A program made the position numbers and the translations under genes. Under the pieces are notes generated by a model. The model searched no databases. It was given only the letters and a program-made list of their open reading frames with translations, and was not told the origin of the DNA. Below, piece after piece: positions 1 through 12,577 of a DNA stretch of 64,000 bases. Position 1 is the first letter of the stretch; every line of letters begins with the position of its first letter. This DNA comes from Lepidodermella squamata (lineage: Eukaryota > Gastrotricha): assembly GCA_047495785.1 (NCBI GenBank), contig JBLDXI010000054.1, forward strand, positions 868,001-932,000. Reading direction: 5' to 3'.

Positions 1-2526
1 CGATTTCGCCGCAATCGAACTAATCTAGCCAATTTGTACGCGTTCAAAATGATCAAGTTTGTAACAACAAGCGCTATTGTCATGCTAGCAACGGATACAT
101 GAAGGGCTTCGTCGCTGGACATTTCCATCGCAGCAATTAGGACCGTGGCGATCACCATCAAGCTGCTACAGTACACCGCTTTTGCTGTCGTCCTGAGTTC
201 ATTCAACACAGCCAACGCATTATGTAAATCAGGAGCACTGCGTCGAGAATTGCGGATTCTCGGTAACGTAACTTTTCGAACAGCAAGCAACGACATTCGT
301 GATAGCATCTTGTCCTATTAAAAAAATATCACTGAATCTTATAAATGTGAAACCCCCGAAAAATAAACATACAAAAACTAGGTAAGCTCTAAAGCAGTTG
401 ATGAGAATTGCGAGAGCGTGAAAAATCCCAATGCTCAGAAGAGTACCCAGCGTAACCATGTTGTTCATATCCACTCGGCAGACGATTCGATAAAAGAGGT
501 AAGCAACACTTTCATCTAGTGAGTATTGTCTTTCGTAATTGAAATATTCGTAAAAGAAGCCTCCTGAGAGTAGGAATGCCAAGATAAGGCAAAATTGAAC
601 AAAAAACCAAGCTCGAACCTGCTTCAACTTGTTTTTCCCTTCGTGAACTAATCGATTATATTTGGCGCGGACTATCAGCAATTGCCGCCCGCGGCGAAGT
701 TTTGTGTAGAATCCAGCCGAGATGAAGGTGAGGCCCAAAGACAAGCATAAACAACTGAGCGAGCATGGCAAAACTACAAGTTTAGTGAATGTCTGTAGAG
801 TCACGACAGCTGAAATCGGATAGCATAGCATCAGCACACTGCCTATGTTGATGTAGCAATTTTCAAGCAAGAAAGTGACTCGGAATGCCGCGCGCAACCT
901 TGGACTGCCTTGATTATGAGCCAGAATGTCTAACAGTATTGAAAGAAGGCTCATTATTATTCCCAAAGTCGCAAGAGATATATGAGCCCGGAGGACATGC
1001 TCATTTGTTGCGGCGGTCGCAATAGAGATCAACCGAACTGAATCGCGAGGGGCAAGGTTCCCAGGAGACCCCCAGTTCGGACCTCCGTTTAAGAAGCCTA
1101 TTGATTGATCATCTGCTTCATAGTAAGCTACAATCGGTCTTATAGGAAGATTTTTTGCAACTGCCTTTCTGAAGACTACAGGGTTAAATCCCTTGGTATT
1201 AAGCGTAGTGCTCTGGTCGAAATTATAGACGGATTTCAACCCATTCATCGCAGTTTTGTAGACTGCTTGATTGAATGTATCCCGGAAAATACCGCCGTTC
1301 TGTTGGAAATTCAGAGAATTCAACGTCCATTCTCGGATCGTCGAGTTGAATTTATCTCTCAACGAGTTTTCAACCGCGTTAATTAGGTAACCCGAATATA
1401 GGGCGATGTCGTAGCAAAGAGGCGTGATGTTTGTCGGGTCTAAGATTTGCGCCGCATTGACGATTTTCGCCTCGATTCTGCGTGAAAATTCAGTACTAAT
1501 TAGCCCGCTTGAATCTGTATAACCTGGCCCAGCTACATCACTCATCGAACCGAAGGATACGATTAGCCAACTTTCCGCAACCTTAGCCAATATATCCCTA
1601 GTGCACCAAGATGCAACTGATTCCGGAATTTTGGCAGTTGCCGGGTCAAAACTAGCCCAGCCAGTAGCAAAATACGCGTAGCTTGGCCCAAACATGCCGA
1701 AACGATAAAACCAACACGACAACATTAGGCCGTGATCTGCGTTTGCCAGAATGATACGAGGCTCGAGATTTCGCAAGGATTTCATTGCAACTATCATTTC
1801 ATCGTTTTTGAAGTCAGTGGTAACTTTGCCGTACCATACGACCGATATATTTCGAGCAAGAAAGTGGCTCACAATCTCGCTTTCAGCATCGTTGAAAAAT
1901 GGAAGGTCCTCTGTTATTACGGCAATTTTAGTCCAGCCCATTTTAGCGGAGAAAGCAGCCATACCCTCTTGAACTGTGTAAGGCGATTTGGTCAAAGGAA
2001 AAACTGTACCGTATCGAGGCCGATTTGGGATTGAGCTGTAGAGATAGTGGGTAAGACCGAAAATGTTTAGCTTATTCATGGGCAGAGCTATTTTTAGTTG
2101 GGCAGCTGTCGAGCACCACCCCATAATGACGAGAGGGATTCGATCCTCGCTAGGCCACGTCAGCTCTTTGACCACCCGTTGCACGGCTAGCGCATCGTTG
2201 CATTCGTCATCAATCATAGATATCTGTAATTCGTAGCCGGGTAACCAAGTGTCATTTGAGTGAAGCTGGTCCAGAGCTATCTCCATCGATTTCGGGCACA
2301 GGGGCCCTATTGCATTTCCGCCGATTCGATAGTTGACATATGCCAGCATTCTTATTACTTGAGGTCTTGCTAATGATATCGGTAGGGTTGTCCTGACGTA
2401 GCTATCCATTGATGCATTTGCTAATACTCGCTGCCCCAGCGAAAATCGCACTTCAGAAAAAGCGAGAAAAACGAATGCAACTTCCATTGTAAAGAGCATG
2501 ATTGATAGGTTACTTGGACAAAGCAA
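1..2526 (-). CDS. GABA-B-like class C GPCR, partial (continues past left edge)
   Basis: Large plasma-membrane receptor with an N-terminal signal region, a periplasmic-binding-like ligand domain (about residues 55-480; LPGYELQISMIDDECN and the GWCSTA segment resemble GABA-B receptors) and then membrane segments, with no cysteine-rich linker in between, as in GABA-B receptors. The first exon runs from 2526 to 379. A 64-nt intron (378-315, GTTTTT...AATAG) follows, and exon 2 (314-1) stays open to the edge, giving at least 820 residues including the last helices. Met14 at 2487 is an alternative start that puts a cleaner hydrophobic signal at the N-terminus. Without splicing, the frame would stop at 229 after a low-complexity tail. 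It is the most divergent of the five class C receptors here. Ligand unknown. Confidence 0.8.
315..378 (-). other. 64-nt intron in the GABA-B-like receptor
   Basis: Minus strand reads CTA|GTTTTT...TTTAATAG|GAC. Removing it keeps frame and joins the sixth-helix region to an exon encoding KMLSRMS and two further hydrophobic segments. Inferred from frame continuity and hydrophobicity; no transcript evidence. Confidence 0.7.
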
Positions 2527-4284
2527 ATTTCAGTGAATCCTTGAGATTGCAGCATATAAGCTATATAAAGGAAATTCACGTTAGTTCTCAGCTACCTATA
2601 GCACATAGGCACCCCATGATTAGCGGGATTTTCGAACCAGCCTAATTGTCGAAGTTTTGTCTCTAGGTCATTTCGGATGTTCATAATATTTGAAATGCTG
2701 TAAAAACTTTCTGCACCGCCATGTTTGTCAAAATGTCGCCGGCAAAGAGAGCGCTTGCATGAGATGAGCGTGCTTCGGCGGTTTTTAGATATAACAAAAC
2801 GTGACTGGTTTGCGTCACTGGCTTGCGTCACTGGCCTGCAGGCACGTTGAGATTTTCGCTGTAAAAAAACGTATAATTTGATAGCGAAGACCCTAGGTGC
2901 GCAGGTCAGTTGTTGATGCACATCGCTCGATATCCCTCAAATAACAGATTTTCGATTTTCATAATGATTCTTAGCGAATTAGTTATGTAAAGCTGAGTTC
3001 GACATTCCACAGATAGAACAGATTTCGAAACTCAACCCAACTCACAGCCAATTCACTTTCATGACAAATTTCATGACGTACTTGTCGATACCCATACCGA
3101 TGCTAATGTGACCCACCTTGAGCGTCATTTCTGGATATTTGAAATGGATTGATTTGTAGCTCAAAATAGGCGTGTTGGTATGGGTTTCCCGATGTATTCG
3201 AGTTGCATATTTGTCATGCAAATGAGATATATAGGACAGCTGTGGTGTTCGAAATGATCAGTGAAATTGTTGTTTTTCACATGTTGGCAAGAAGGTTTGC
3301 TCAAAAGTGTATTTTCGCCCATAGAGCGAAGTAGGACCGCGGAACTGAAAGGGATAAGGAAAATCGACATTAAGGAAGCATTTATTTATTGATTTAAGAG
3401 CTTAAGTCTGCTCACAACAATGTTAATCGGGCAATCCACTCGGCAGAAAAATCAGAGTCAAATTCAGTCCGGTTCAAATTCCATTTGTCCATTTTGATAT
3501 GATAATACAAAACAACAACAAAATTGGCTCCACATTAACGTTAAAATTTTTGAGCTTCTTCGAAAGTTCAGATTCTCGTTGAGTCACAGGCATAGATTCA
3601 TTCCAGTTGGATATCGTTCATTCGTTAGAGGGAGTCGGATTTTAGGAGTACACCAAACCCAGTCAGTTCGAGCTCCCTGAGATACACCCTGAGTGGTATT
3701 TTGTTTATTTACGAAGAATTTTCGGCCAGTTTTCGGATGTTTAAAAACTAGGCCTAGAACGTTCACAGATATTTTGAATAAATGAGGATCAATTATCAGA
3801 ATCATGAGAATCAATAAATAGGTACAGCTACTTTATATTTTATAACCCCACTCTTATTGGGGACAGTATTCGCCACGCTATCTAGGTGATTGGTAACATG
3901 GTTTGGAAGTATTTCCTCGCAGGTGGTGCTAGACATAGTGTTGATCAAAGTTTCTGTTAACGCTCCAAGTGCCCGGAATTTTTCGTAATATCCCTTGTAT
4001 GTTTTCAGGAGGTCGAAAAATCTTAGAAACCGTGCGTCGAAAGCTAGCTCAGAACTGTGCGAACAATTAGAGAATAGAAAAGAGGGCGACTAGGGATCAC
4101 GAGATGGGAGGACTTCCTGAATCAAAATGTTCACACAGTATACCTCGTTTTATTCATTCAACGCTGATCATTAATCTGCTGACTATCAACAGCCTCGAGA
4201 ATGAATGTTTACGATTTTATTCCCTTCAACCAAAATTTACTATCAATTTCTCGACTAAACTGCAAGCTGCTCCTCTTGTCCGAT
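2527..4284. other. Intergenic region, no supported gene
   Basis: Only short open frames occur here. It holds a small tandem duplication (TTGCGTCACTGG twice near 2810-2835) and, at 3321-3345, one copy of a dispersed motif (ATAGAGCGAAGTAG...) that recurs at 6491. The remainder is AT-rich and shows no gene signal I can defend. Confidence 0.5.
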
Positions 4285-5810
4285 TCACTCCTCGACCTTA
4301 GCACAGGTGTACTCGTATCGGTGGTTGCCGCCAGGACCGCGCTTCAGTTGGAACTGTTGCAGCAACCTGCCGTCGGGACAGGTCGGGCGGTAGTTGGCGA
4401 GAGCAAACGTTTTGCCCTTGTGGTCGATTTCATCAGTCACATGGTTGGTAGTGGTGACCTTACCTGTGACCTGTAAACACATTTTATTAAAACAGTAGCA
4501 GTTTGAATTCTGAAATTCGCACCGAGCAGCAAGTGTAGTAGTAGGTAATTGAACCTTCGGCAATTGTGAGACGGTCGGTAACTAGGACAAATCGGTTCAG
4601 GACTTCGTTAGCTTTGCATATGACAGCTTGCCTGTCGAGAAAGTTGGTGTCGCCGTAGTAGCCAGGGGTCCAAGCGTTCTGGATTTCGCGGCACACCGGC
4701 ACCATGGGGGCAGCGCAACACGTGTACGCGTACTGGACGGTGGTTGCGCTAGGCCTGGTCAGTCCGAAGGAAGTGATATAGTTCCTCTCGGGACATTGCA
4801 CGGTCTGCAAATTGAGCTGGTACGTTTTGCCATCAGGGTCATCGGCCAGTCTGGTTTTCAGGGTGGCATTAGAGCACTTCTCGTACCACTTCGGAGCTAC
4901 ATAGAAGCAATATTTTTCAATTTAAACCTGTCTTGTGCGGATTGCAACTCACGCAGATTAATTTTAGCGCATGTGTATTCAAAGCGCACCATACCCTGGT
5001 CTACATCGCGTTGCAGGTGCCACCTCTGCATGAGCTCACCGTCCGCGCAGGCGAGATTGTGGCGGTCTAAGGTCGTCGTTTTGTTACTTTCCATGTCGTA
5101 ATCGGTTGTTGGCGCCCTGGGAATAACATCGAATTCGCCTTCAATCTGGAAATGAAAAATAAACATGTGAGATGGCGAGATGGCGCCTGATAATCTGAAC
5201 GTTTCCTGGACTCTTAGGCCTTGGCCATCAGAAACCTCCCCCAAAGTGGGGGATCTCACCACACGCTTGTTTCAGTCGAACCTCACGAGCTCGTAGGTAA
5301 ATTTGGTACACGATCTCGATACTAACCTGGCAGCATGCGTAGTTGAATCTGATCTGACTCCACAATGTGGTCAGGTGGAAGCCTTTCAGAAACTCATTCG
5401 CGTTGCACTTGATATCCTGTTTTTCGAGGGAGACAGCAGCAAAGCCATTACCATCCGTCAGGTCATTCGTAACCTGTCTGCACTTTCCGACAGACGGCGC
5501 CTTGCAGCACTTGTATTCATACTGGGCAGACGAAGCAGTCGCATTCGGAGTGAATTTGAGCTTCCACGAGGTCAAGTAGCTGCCGTCGGGGCAGTAGACA
5601 TACCGGTAATTGAGATCGTACAGCATGCCGTCGGTATTGAACGCGTCGGTCGTGCTCACTCCAGTCGAGCATTCGACGGTCTTCGCAGGGCTGACAGTTG
5701 TTTCTGAAAAGACGAAATCGACGTGAGCCTAGGAAGGATTAGAGAGACGGTAACTTACGACTAACGACAATGCCTAATGTCGCCGCGATAACAGCCAGTC
5801 TGAAAGCCAT
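4285..5810 (-). CDS. Secreted protein with six repeated cysteine motifs (dermatopontin-like pattern)
   Basis: Five exons give one 393-residue frame: 5810-5759, 5703-5327, 5145-4953, 4896-4523 and 4470-4285, with introns of 55, 181, 56 and 52 nt, all GT-AG with matching phases. Exon 1 encodes a signal peptide (MAFRLAVIAATLGIVVS). The mature protein is a tandem duplication. Exons 2-3 and exons 4-5 each carry three subrepeats of the form C-x3-[GN]-x-[LI]... followed by [YF]-x-[YF]-x-C-C or Y-x-Y-T-C-A (YEYKCC, FNYACC, FEYTCA; then YAYTCC, YYYTCC, YEYTCA). The C-G-x-L ... W/Y-x-Y-x-C-C spacing recalls dermatopontin-type domains, but I cannot confirm the family. Probably a disulfide-rich extracellular protein. 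Confidence 0.75.
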
Positions 5811-6941
5811 AACCAAGGTTTTAATTGACAATTTTAATTAAAACGAAAAGCAGATGAATGACTGGATGAAAATTTGGATGATCGAGCAGCTTGAGGATGT
5901 TTATGGACAGTTTTATTTTTAACTCGTCGACAACTGAGCATACATTCTATCCGAAATTAGCTTGGTTGTGGGGGACGATGCGAAGCAATTGTTTGCTAGC
6001 ACCAGTGGTAAAATAATAATGATAATTTTTAAATATTATTCTCGAACATCCCATAGCAAATAATTTTCTTATTATTATTATTAGGCATTAATGTAAAGTC
6101 GCCCACTGCTAGTGCGATTAGGCAGCTGGCCTGAGAGTTGTTCTTAGCTTTTGAGTGCAAAACGCTGCAATTTCTGTTTTGACCTCATTCATCGACAAAC
6201 AGCCTCCATTCCCTCCTGAGCCTAGCCATGATCGCCGAGGTAGTTAGTGTAGCTGAAATCTTCATGATCCTGCTCGATAAGCTTGTTTGCAAATTGGCAT
6301 GACTGTGGTGCTAAGCATCCCATATGCGATTAAGTCACCATTTAACCACTCAATTGATTAGTGACAAAGCGCCGGTTATGGGCGACGTCATGGACGACCA
6401 AGCGCCAGCAAGGGAAATGGCGAAATCGAAGACAAGATGGACCCGGCGCAACTATGAAAATTTCTTGATCCATAGTGCGAACCATAGACCATAGAGCGAA
6501 GTAGAACCGCGGAACAAAAATCGTCATAAGGGTCCCACCTGTGGTCTTTGTCTGAGCTCATCTTGCGGACCGATGGAACTGGCAGGGATAATCCCTACCA
6601 TCCCTAGCGTTACTTCGCTCTATGTTTTCGCCTGATAAGACCTTTTCGAAAGCATTCTCGATCGATTAAAACCTCCTTCCGTTAGTTGGAGGATCAGTTA
6701 TTTGTAGGATACAGGCACCGCAACAGGCTACGCGGCGGAAACTGATGTGGCATCGTGGTTTTTCATTTCCCCCGCATTCGACGCATCAACCGGATGCATG
6801 TTTTGAATACTTAACTTGGTGATTAAAGAAGCAGACATGACACTTGGCGGAAATATATGCTATTCTGATTGTTTAAACGTTAATCAAACGTCGTTCTTGC
6901 TTCAAGTCTTTTTCGTGGTTTTACAGGAAGACAATTCAACT
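5811..6941. other. Intergenic region with a small inverted-repeat element
   Basis: No gene supported. At 6490-6624 a short element is bounded by CATAGAGCGAAGTA and its reverse complement. A 3' splice-like TTTTACAG at 6919-6926 just before the next start codon suggests that the downstream gene has a 5' UTR intron. Confidence 0.45.
6490..6624. repeat. Small MITE-like inverted repeat (AGAGCGAAGTA ends)
   Basis: The left end CATAGAGCGAAGTA and right end TACTTCGCTCTATG are exact reverse complements about 135 bp apart. A related single end, with the adjoining ACCGCGGAAC, occurs at 3321-3345, so this is a dispersed repeat. Target duplication not identified. Confidence 0.5.
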
Positions 6942-8156
6942 ATGGCCAATCTGACCAACTCAACGTACCCTACTGCGCGAATTGCCAACAGTGGTTGGAT
7001 CGATGTTGATTTCCCAGATCGAGGCTACGGCCGCTCGAAGCCTTATTTCGTTGCTTTCTATCACGACGTTACCGCAACGGCCACGGAAGATCGACTAGGC
7101 TGGGTCGTAGCTTGTAGCCTGGCTACTTCCCTATCCATCATCGCGTCGATCACGAATGTCGCTGTATACGTTCAACGCCGGGTGAAACTAGATTTCCTCT
7201 TTCTTACGTGCTGCCTACAAATGCGAAATGCCGTGTACGCCTGCGTGTATTGTTATGGGCTCCTAATCACGCTAAGAACAGGTTGGTGGGATGCTTCTCC
7301 TATGGCTTGTACGATCTCTCTCTGGCTTATATGGTCCTTGGGTGGGTTCGGTGTGCTCATCGTAGCTTTGATTTCATACGAAAGACGCCTCTGTATCTCA
7401 TCGAACAAGATCAACTATAAACCAAACAGCTTCAAGGTATGTCCCATAGACTATTTTTTTCAATATTGCATGAGATATTTCTCTCAGATTTGTGGTGTAA
7501 CAATTATTTTGCTGGGCTTGTGTATGCTGCTTAATGGTGTCTTCGCTTGGTGGCCATGGAACACTTTCGCTGCGAAATGGGTCAAAATAGAGGAATTAAA
7601 CACAACTCAGCCTGTTCTGATTTGCGGAAATTTCGACTATAGCTTTTATGGCGACTTTGATACATCGTTTTTGGGGGTCATGTACTACGCATCTCTGTGC
7701 GCAAGCTCTTCGTTATATTTGGGCATCAATTATTGGAAGATTTTCAAAACAATTGAACATTTGAAGAAATCTCGAAGCGGCATTACTATTCAAGCAAACG
7801 TAGTGACCTCACTTTCCTCCTTAACATTGTCAACACGGATGGCTGAATGGCACCGTAAAGAGATCTATCTGGTCAAATTGTCATTGGGGCTATTTGTACT
7901 CTTTGTTGTTACTTACATTCCTGGGTTCTGCTCGGCTTTATTAGTGGGTATGTGGCCAGTGGGTGCTTGGCGGCGGGAGTTTGCTTGGGTGAGGAAGTTT
8001 TCAATGCTCTGCATAATAGTTGGCGGGTTGATTAGTTCAGTGCTGCAGTGTATCACGCCAACTCACATCGAGTCATATTTTGATAGGCTTAACAAAGGAC
8101 GGATAAGATTGTTTTTGGCTATGACGCTTATGCGTGTGAGTCCTCGGCGTTTTTAA
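6942..8156 (+). CDS. Rhodopsin-like 7TM receptor (family with GYGRSKPYF N-terminal motif)
   Basis: Seven-helix receptor, about 387 residues after removing a 51-nt intron at 7437-7487 (AAG|GTATGT...CTCTCAG|ATT). The intron has no in-frame stop, but its position is conserved in the three paralogues here. The start at 6942 (MANLTNSTYP) matches paralogue N-termini; the upstream open frame is poor coding sequence. Visible features: N-glycosylation sites, an extracellular GWIDVDFPDRGYGRS motif, a TM3-end SYERRLCISS that occupies the E/DRY position, a Cys before TM3 and another in the second extracellular loop (ICGNFDYS), and AEWxRKEIYLVK before TM6. Class A assignment is by topology and disulfide/ERR pattern, not by a known orthologue. 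Ligand unknown. Confidence 0.75.
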   Translation: MANLTNSTYPTARIANSGWIDVDFPDRGYGRSKPYFVAFYHDVTATATEDRLGWVVACSLATSLSIIASITNVAVYVQRRVKLDFLFLTCCLQMRNAVYACVYCYGLLITLRTGWWDASPMACTISLWLIWSLGGFGVLIVALISYERRLCISSNKINYKPNSFKVCPIDYFFQYCMRYFSQICGVTIILLGLCMLLNGVFAWWPWNTFAAKWVKIEELNTTQPVLICGNFDYSFYGDFDTSFLGVMYYASLCASSSLYLGINYWKIFKTIEHLKKSRSGITIQANVVTSLSSLTLSTRMAEWHRKEIYLVKLSLGLFVLFVVTYIPGFCSALLVGMWPVGAWRREFAWVRKFSMLCIIVGGLISSVLQCITPTHIESYFDRLNKGRIRLFLAMTLMRVSPRRF

Positions 8157-8162
8157 GCGTTT

Positions 8163-8530
8163 GGATGGAGGGAGTCGACTGACCAGTCCAGTACCACAAC
8201 AAACTGGCTGGTGTGGGTGACTGGAGGCTGGGGCGTGTCGCTTGATTCTGCTATTTCATTCGAAAGGCGTGTGTTCATTTCATCTAATAAACTGAGCTGA
8301 AAAAGTTAATCTTGACAAACTATGTAAAAAGCGGCAGGTTTTCTTGGTGGCCAGGTCACAGGTTTTCCGCTCAATAAACGCTGGAAACACTAGTTAACGA
8401 GATCTGCATTTCGGAGGCAGGGATTTTAATGTCCAGGGCGATTTCGATACGTCCATCCTACCCTAGACTATTACTCAATTCGTTTCATCTCAAGAACAAG
8501 CCCTTCAATCGAACCCTCTCAGGTTTCTGC
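8163..8530 (+). pseudogene. Broken fragment of the rhodopsin-like receptor family
   Basis: The frame at 8163-8300 reads like TM2-TM3 of the paralogues (ESTDQSSTTTNWLVW, GGWGVSLDS, SFERRVFISSNKLS) and then hits a stop. Further on FSWWPGHRFSAQ-stop and, after a frame shift, GDFDTSILP-stop match the second extracellular loop. TM1, the N-terminus and everything after TM4/5 are missing. GGWG and the SWWP segment resemble the minus-strand neighbour at 8969-10271 most. Three disabling changes in 370 bp make a functional gene very unlikely. Confidence 0.8.
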
Positions 8531-8968
8531 TTTGGCAGAAACGTGAAACCAACTGCAATATTTTTGGGAATATATCTAAAATCTAAAATTGAGCTTGATC
8601 TCGCTAGTCTCTCAGGAAATAAAAAAAGGCAACTTGCAAAACGATAGCTGAAAAGCAAACTTAATTCTGTTAAATTTATTTAAACGTTTTATTTCGGAAA
8701 ATCCCCAGCGAGTACCGAAGACTTTTCCCAGCTATTTTCCTCCTAGTTTTTCCTCGATTTATGGTAAGCAGAGGGGGATATATAGTTCAAATGCTAATCT
8801 TTCAGATGTCATAAAAATGCCCATATATTCCGATCTTTATTTTTACTGGCAAAAGAGAGAAATCACAAGCAGTTTCTAAAACTTTATTGAACGAAAATAT
8901 ATTTGTCGCCGGATATTATCAATGAGACCTCGCCGCAGGTTGACACATGCATGACACAGGTATAATAT

Positions 8969-10271
8969 TCAACAGTTCGAAGTAAAAAGAGGCTCCGTCT
9001 GAGATTTTTGCAAGCGAGCCGCTGATCCACTGTCAATTACAACACCAGACTTTGCTTTGAAAACGTTTAGTCTGATGCTCATAGATTTGTGTAAGAAAGC
9101 CTCCACGTGAGATGGCGTGACACATTGCAAGCAGGCGTTGAAGAACATCCCTGCGATCATGCAAAACAGCCCAAATCGCCTGGTCCACGCGAATTCAGCT
9201 TGCACGGAGCCTAGAGCCCATGTACACATGACGAACACGGAGTAAAAAGTCGGTAAATAGCTCAACACGAAAAATAGGAAAAGAGCAATTGAGAGCTTCA
9301 CGAGATAGATTTCTTTGCGCTGCCATTCAGCTAGATTCACTGATCTTCTGGGGCCGATATTTTCCCTCAAATCGCTTGAGGAGGCTCTCAATCTCATCGG
9401 ACTCCCATACGACCCTTGTCGCGAATTTTTCAATCTATCGATAGTCCTAAAGATGATGTAGTAATTCAATGCCAAATAATTTGAAGCCGCGGTGAATAGG
9501 ATGGAATAGTAGGCCAATGGTAGGATTGACGTATCGAAATCGCCGTAAATGCTGTAATCCCAATTTCCGCAGATCTGAACTGGTTGATTGTCGTTCGTAC
9601 CATTAATGATAACCCATTGAGCGGTAAATGTGTCATAAGGCCACCAGGAAAATCCAGCACTTGTTACAAGGCAAATTACTAGAAGAATGAGGCATACTGC
9701 GAAAATCTATGGAAATACACAAAAATACAAAAATCAATCGCACATTCCCAAAATCAACCTTTCCAGTGCTTGCTTTGTATTTCAGCTTATTTGAAGAGAT
9801 GCAAAGGCGTCTTTCGTAAGAAATCACAGCATCAATTTGAGCACCCCAACCTCCAACCCCCCAGATCAGCCATTTTGTTGTAGTACAGGCCTCTGGAGTA
9901 GATTCCCACCAGCCAGTGTTGAGAGTGGTCAACAGGCCGTAGCAGTAGCAGATTGTGAATACAAAGCTGCGAAAATGGAGAAAGCACGTCAGCATCAAGA
10001 AATCGCGTTTAACGCCCCGTTTGATATAGACGTAAACATTTACGATTGATGCGATTATAGTGAGGCATGATATGCTAACACAGGCTAAGGTCCATCCCAA
10101 TCTCTCACCGATGGTTGTCGAAGCAACATCGTGGTAGAAACCGACGAAAAACGGCTTAGCTCTGCCGTATCCTCTGTCTGGGATTTCAACTTCCAGCCAA
10201 GCTCCACTGATTATGTTAGCTAATGGGTAGGAAGTTGAGATGTTAATGCTCGAATTATCCGAAACGTTCAT
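8969..10271 (-). CDS. Rhodopsin-like 7TM receptor, paralogue of 6942-8156
   Basis: Two exons, 10271-9759 and 9706-8969, separated by a 52-nt intron (GTTGAT...CCATAG), encode 416 residues. The intron sits at the same codon as in the paralogues, after the intracellular loop following SYERRLCISSNKLKYK. The N-terminus has NxS/T sites and the family motif EIPDRGYGRAKPFFV. TM3 begins near Cys in TPEACTTTKW, the second extracellular loop has QICGNWDYS, and AEWQRKEIYLVK precedes TM6. Its C-terminal tail is longer than in the paralogues. It faces the plus-strand copy, with a broken copy between, which fits inverted local duplication. Confidence 0.75.
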
Positions 10272-12577
10272 TTTGCTTTATTGACAGCCATTAAAATTGT
10301 AAAAAAAATCTATTGACAGGTTGAATTGTATAAAATTTTGAAAATATAGTGATCACTTCTCACCAAGAAAGTCCCGCAATAGAGCCCGTAATTTCCTGCT
10401 ACCGCAAGTGGCTGCGTTTTGGAGGCAAACGCAGTTAGTTGAGACTTATAGAGAAGAGGCTTGATCGATTGATTAAACAGCTTTACGACTTTTTTCTTTA
10501 CTACTGCGCAGTGCTATAAACAAGAAAACACAATCGACCGCTCTCATACCTTTGCACCCGCCGCCCAGGGACACCCTAGAAATAATGTTTGGACTTGGAC
10601 AATGCATATCGAACGTAGAATGGTGCAATGCAGTAGAGAGGACATTCAAACAGATAAAAAACGTATACAACGCTACCGCCCAAATTGGCATCGGGATTAT
10701 TTTCCTGGCAGGGATAAGGCTTTACAAATAGGCAAAGAAGCCGCTGAAATCCGAGGATTACTGCACGTGAGCAAGAATTATATAATATTCGACGATTGAT
10801 CGCTTCGCATTTGGGATATAATCGCTGTCCTCGCCGGTCGATGATTTTGAAAGCAGCGGGTGCTCAATCGATAATTATCTTACCCCAGATCACGTGTTCT
10901 GAGCAACTCCCTTCGTTATTGTTATCATAGATCATAATCATTAGGTGGTGCGAACTTCAGGTTTAATATTCAAACTCCGCGTTATAGTCATCCCTCTGTT
11001 AGGTTTGTGCATTAACATAGGTCAATCTCGAAGGAGAATCTTATTACAAAGAATATTAGAAGCTCTGAAACCTTGAGGAATGTTCATATTTCTTTCGTTC
11101 GGGATTCGATTAACCTGTGAAATTTGCAGAGAGAGTGCTTGTAAGATACAGGACATTATTCTCCGCCACACTTAAGACGTTATTGTCCGCAAGATAAATA
11201 AATAATTGATAGTAAGTACTCCTCCTTAAGATTAATTCGAATTTTTTATTATTCAATCGATGGACCCGCTACAGTGCATTCGTTCGTATGTTTGCTACTC
11301 CTAGGGGCTAGGTTTGCTATTTGTCCGCTTTTCTTGCGTCATTCCATTGCTATCGAACTGGCAAGCGATTATTCTCGAATTCCATAGCTTGCATATGTTG
11401 CCATGGGACGAAAGCAAGTTTAGTAAACAGTTATCAGTTATCGTAGGAGCAAAGAGCAAATACAACTTTCCATCGGTGTAGCGCCGACGTGACGTTATTT
11501 TGCGCAGGAAGAATAACTTCTGAAGGAAGAACCCTGCGCGAGGGAAACTCTATCCTATTCTCAACGATTTCGAACATTTCACAAACATTATTACCGATGG
11601 CTAATTCACCGCTGAATTTTCCAGAGGGAAGCTGCTGGTATTTTCCGATTGTGAAGATGGGAATTTTAGAGTTTAAAGAAATGTTCAAGATTCCAGATTC
11701 GATTACCTCATACGTTATCTTGCCTTTCAACATTCATTTCCGCCTGCCGATAAAAAATCCCATTCGGAAATGACAGCGATCAACGCTCCATGATTCTAGC
11801 ATAAATCAAGCTATCGCAGACTTCTCCGGGCAGCGTTCGCTGGAGCGCGGCATGTGATTCGAACAGCTTGGCCCTGGCGCCTTTGAAGTTTTTCCAGGTT
11901 TGTTGGGGCCTATTGTGAAAGCGTGGTGTCACAATACATGGCGGAAAATCAGGCCATTTGCCATCACCCTGAGCGTTTTTTCGGTCGATAAATTTCGCAG
12001 CAACTCTGAGGACGAATAAGCCACATCGGGATTTGTTCGCAAATACGTTCAAGTTTTCCTTGTAGCTAAAGCCCAAGCTTTTAGAGATGAAGTTGTTTGT
12101 TGTTTTGATTGAACAGCCTTCAATTTTGATGTAAAATTTAGGCGGGAATAGGTGTTGTAGTCCGCTGGAAGGACTATCATTTGCGATTTTTCCCCAAAGA
12201 CAATGAGGCAGTTACGAGCGAGCCAATCACTAACAATCTAGTTTTTGAGAAATCTCAGAAAATGTAATATTCAGTCGCTGATATTTCAATGATTTCATTG
12301 CCAATATAATATCAAAACACCACTCTGTCGCAAAAGAAATTCTTTTTCTTATTCTTTTCAGACCCAAAGGCAATAACAAAATCTTATAGAGTAATTGAAA
12401 TTTCACAAAAGACGCCCCATTTTTCAGATGAGTCAAAACGATGAGTGTAGCTAGGTAACTCGCTATTCAGTTGAAACAACCTAATTTACATTAAGGTGGA
12501 TGAATAGCCGCACAAGAAAGCGCATTAATTTGACCATGGTCGACTCATAACAAACTGTACAATATGATAACGTAAGG
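10272..12577. other. Intergenic region; unconvincing short frames only
   Basis: Open frames of 94-99 codons occur at 11434-11733 (-), 11489-11773 (+) and 11780-12076 (-, ending ALQRTLPGEVCDSLIYARIMER without its last six residues as a conserved-looking stretch). The last is the most protein-like and could be a terminal exon, but no signal, domain or splice partner ties it to a gene. I leave all three unassigned. Confidence 0.35.

Noticed and set aside
2592-2921. Minus-strand frame of 109 codons downstream of the first receptor's start
   Set aside because: Contains a short tandem duplication and no recognisable protein feature.
4628-5707. Plus-strand frames of 134 and 157 codons
   Set aside because: They overlap the exons of the minus-strand cysteine-repeat protein, whose splice phases and repeats are far better supported.
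11780-12076. Minus-strand frame of 98 codons that looks protein-like
   Set aside because: Could be a terminal exon, but no upstream exon, homologue or signal could be tied to it.
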